Positions 5,086 through 5,409 of a stretch of DNA of 5,409 bases are shown here, in pieces. Made by a program: the position numbers and the translations under genes. The notes below the pieces were generated by a model. The model did not search any database. It worked only from the letters and a program-made list of their open reading frames with translations, and was not told the DNA's origin. Source of the stretch: Sphingomonas sp. (GTDB taxonomy: Bacteria; Pseudomonadota; Alphaproteobacteria; Sphingomonadales; Sphingomonadaceae); contig JAFBAM010000059.1 of NCBI GenBank assembly GCA_019247755.1, forward strand, positions 1-5,409, read 5' to 3'. Every line of letters starts with the position of its first letter. The first letter of the stretch is position 1.

Positions 5086-5409
5086 CGGGGTAGAAGTGCC
5101 GGAATTTCGTCCGCGATCTCGCGGGCGAGGAATCCTACGGTCCCGACCTTGTTCGAAAGCGTGGCGCCCGCCTCGCCATGAAGCCAGACGGCCCATAGCA
5201 AAGCGTTAAGCGGCTCCGCACCGCGGGCGAGCAGTCCGCCGACAATGCCGGCCAGGACGTCGCCGCTGCCCGAGACACCAAGTCCCGGGGCGCCTCCCTC
5301 GTGGGTCCAGACCTTGCCGTCAGGGCAGACGACATGGCTCGGCGGGCCCTTGACGAGTACGATGGAGCGGTAAGCTTCGGCAGCGCGCAGGCCGCATCCG
5401 ACGGGATCG
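5082..5409 (-). CDS. nnr: ADP/ATP-dependent NAD(P)H-hydrate dehydratase, C-terminal part (5' partial)
   Basis: The minus-strand frame is open from the right edge to a TAG stop and gives 108 residues that I translated directly. It matches the end of the ribokinase-like NAD(P)H-hydrate dehydratase domain, which removes the hydrate adduct from damaged NADH or NADPH at the expense of a nucleotide. Key signs are SIVLVKGPPSHVVCPDGKVW (15-34 of the fragment), the GSGDVLAGIVGGLLARG signature (47-63) with the likely catalytic Asp at codon 5259-5261, WAVWLHGEAGA (72-82), and the ending GFLAREIADEIPALLPR. In many proteobacteria this domain is fused behind an NAD(P)HX epimerase domain in one Nnr protein; that half would lie beyond the window, so fused and stand-alone (NnrD) forms cannot be told apart. 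It overlaps the pyk stop by four bases. Confidence 0.9.
   Translation of the reverse strand, partial: DPVGCGLRAAEAYRSIVLVKGPPSHVVCPDGKVWTHEGGAPGLGVSGSGDVLAGIVGGLLARGAEPLNALLWAVWLHGEAGATLSNKVGTVGFLAREIADEIPALLPR

Noticed and set aside
5111..5124. Small hairpin (CCGCG/CGCGG) as a pyk terminator
   Set aside because: It lies within the nnr coding sequence, is only five base pairs, and has no T-tract.

Overview
The window is GC-rich and densely coding, and looks like chromosomal DNA of an alphaproteobacterium, most likely a sphingomonad. The evidence is the small GapR/DUF2312 protein, the alphaproteobacterial character of YebC, RuvC, RuvA and pyruvate kinase, and free use of GTG and TTG starts. 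Taxonomy is inferred from protein style by eye. There are no RNA genes, CRISPR arrays, insertion sequences or phage genes, and no gene-free stretch over about 100 bases. This is conserved housekeeping chromosome rather than an accessory island, and I see no wholly new multi-gene system.

Layout, left to right. (1) 2-1000, plus: 3' part of an M19 (renal dipeptidase-like) gene whose N-terminus lies outside the window. (2) 1001-3529, minus: a compact unidirectional cluster, transcribed right to left as gapR-like, yebC, ruvC, ruvA, then a GFA/CENP-V-type zinc protein. Its last three junctions are tight: a 4-base yebC/ruvC overlap, a 9-base ruvC/ruvA gap and a 4-base ruvA/GFA overlap. (3) 3530-3627: the 98-base divergent spacer between gapR and pyk, presumably holding both promoters. 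(4) 3628-5085, plus: a complete pyruvate kinase gene with a TTG start. (5) 5082-5409, minus: 3' part of an NAD(P)H-hydrate dehydratase (nnr) gene, meeting pyk tail-to-tail with overlapping stops.

The cluster joins a nucleoid protein that recognises over-wound DNA (GapR), a translation-associated factor (YebC) and two thirds of the Holliday-junction machinery (RuvC resolvase and RuvA junction-binding protein). The RuvB motor is not next to ruvA; a GFA-family gene takes the downstream position. pyk (ATP and pyruvate formation) and nnr (repair of damaged NAD(P)H) are separate metabolic genes.

Points most worth checking: ruvC appears to start at CTG inside a CTGA overlap with yebC; the yebC leader can form two mutually exclusive hairpins, one burying the ribosome-binding region; the dipeptidase seems to carry Gln where M19 enzymes have the metal-bridging Glu; and both convergent gene pairs end on palindromes that serve as stop codons for both strands.
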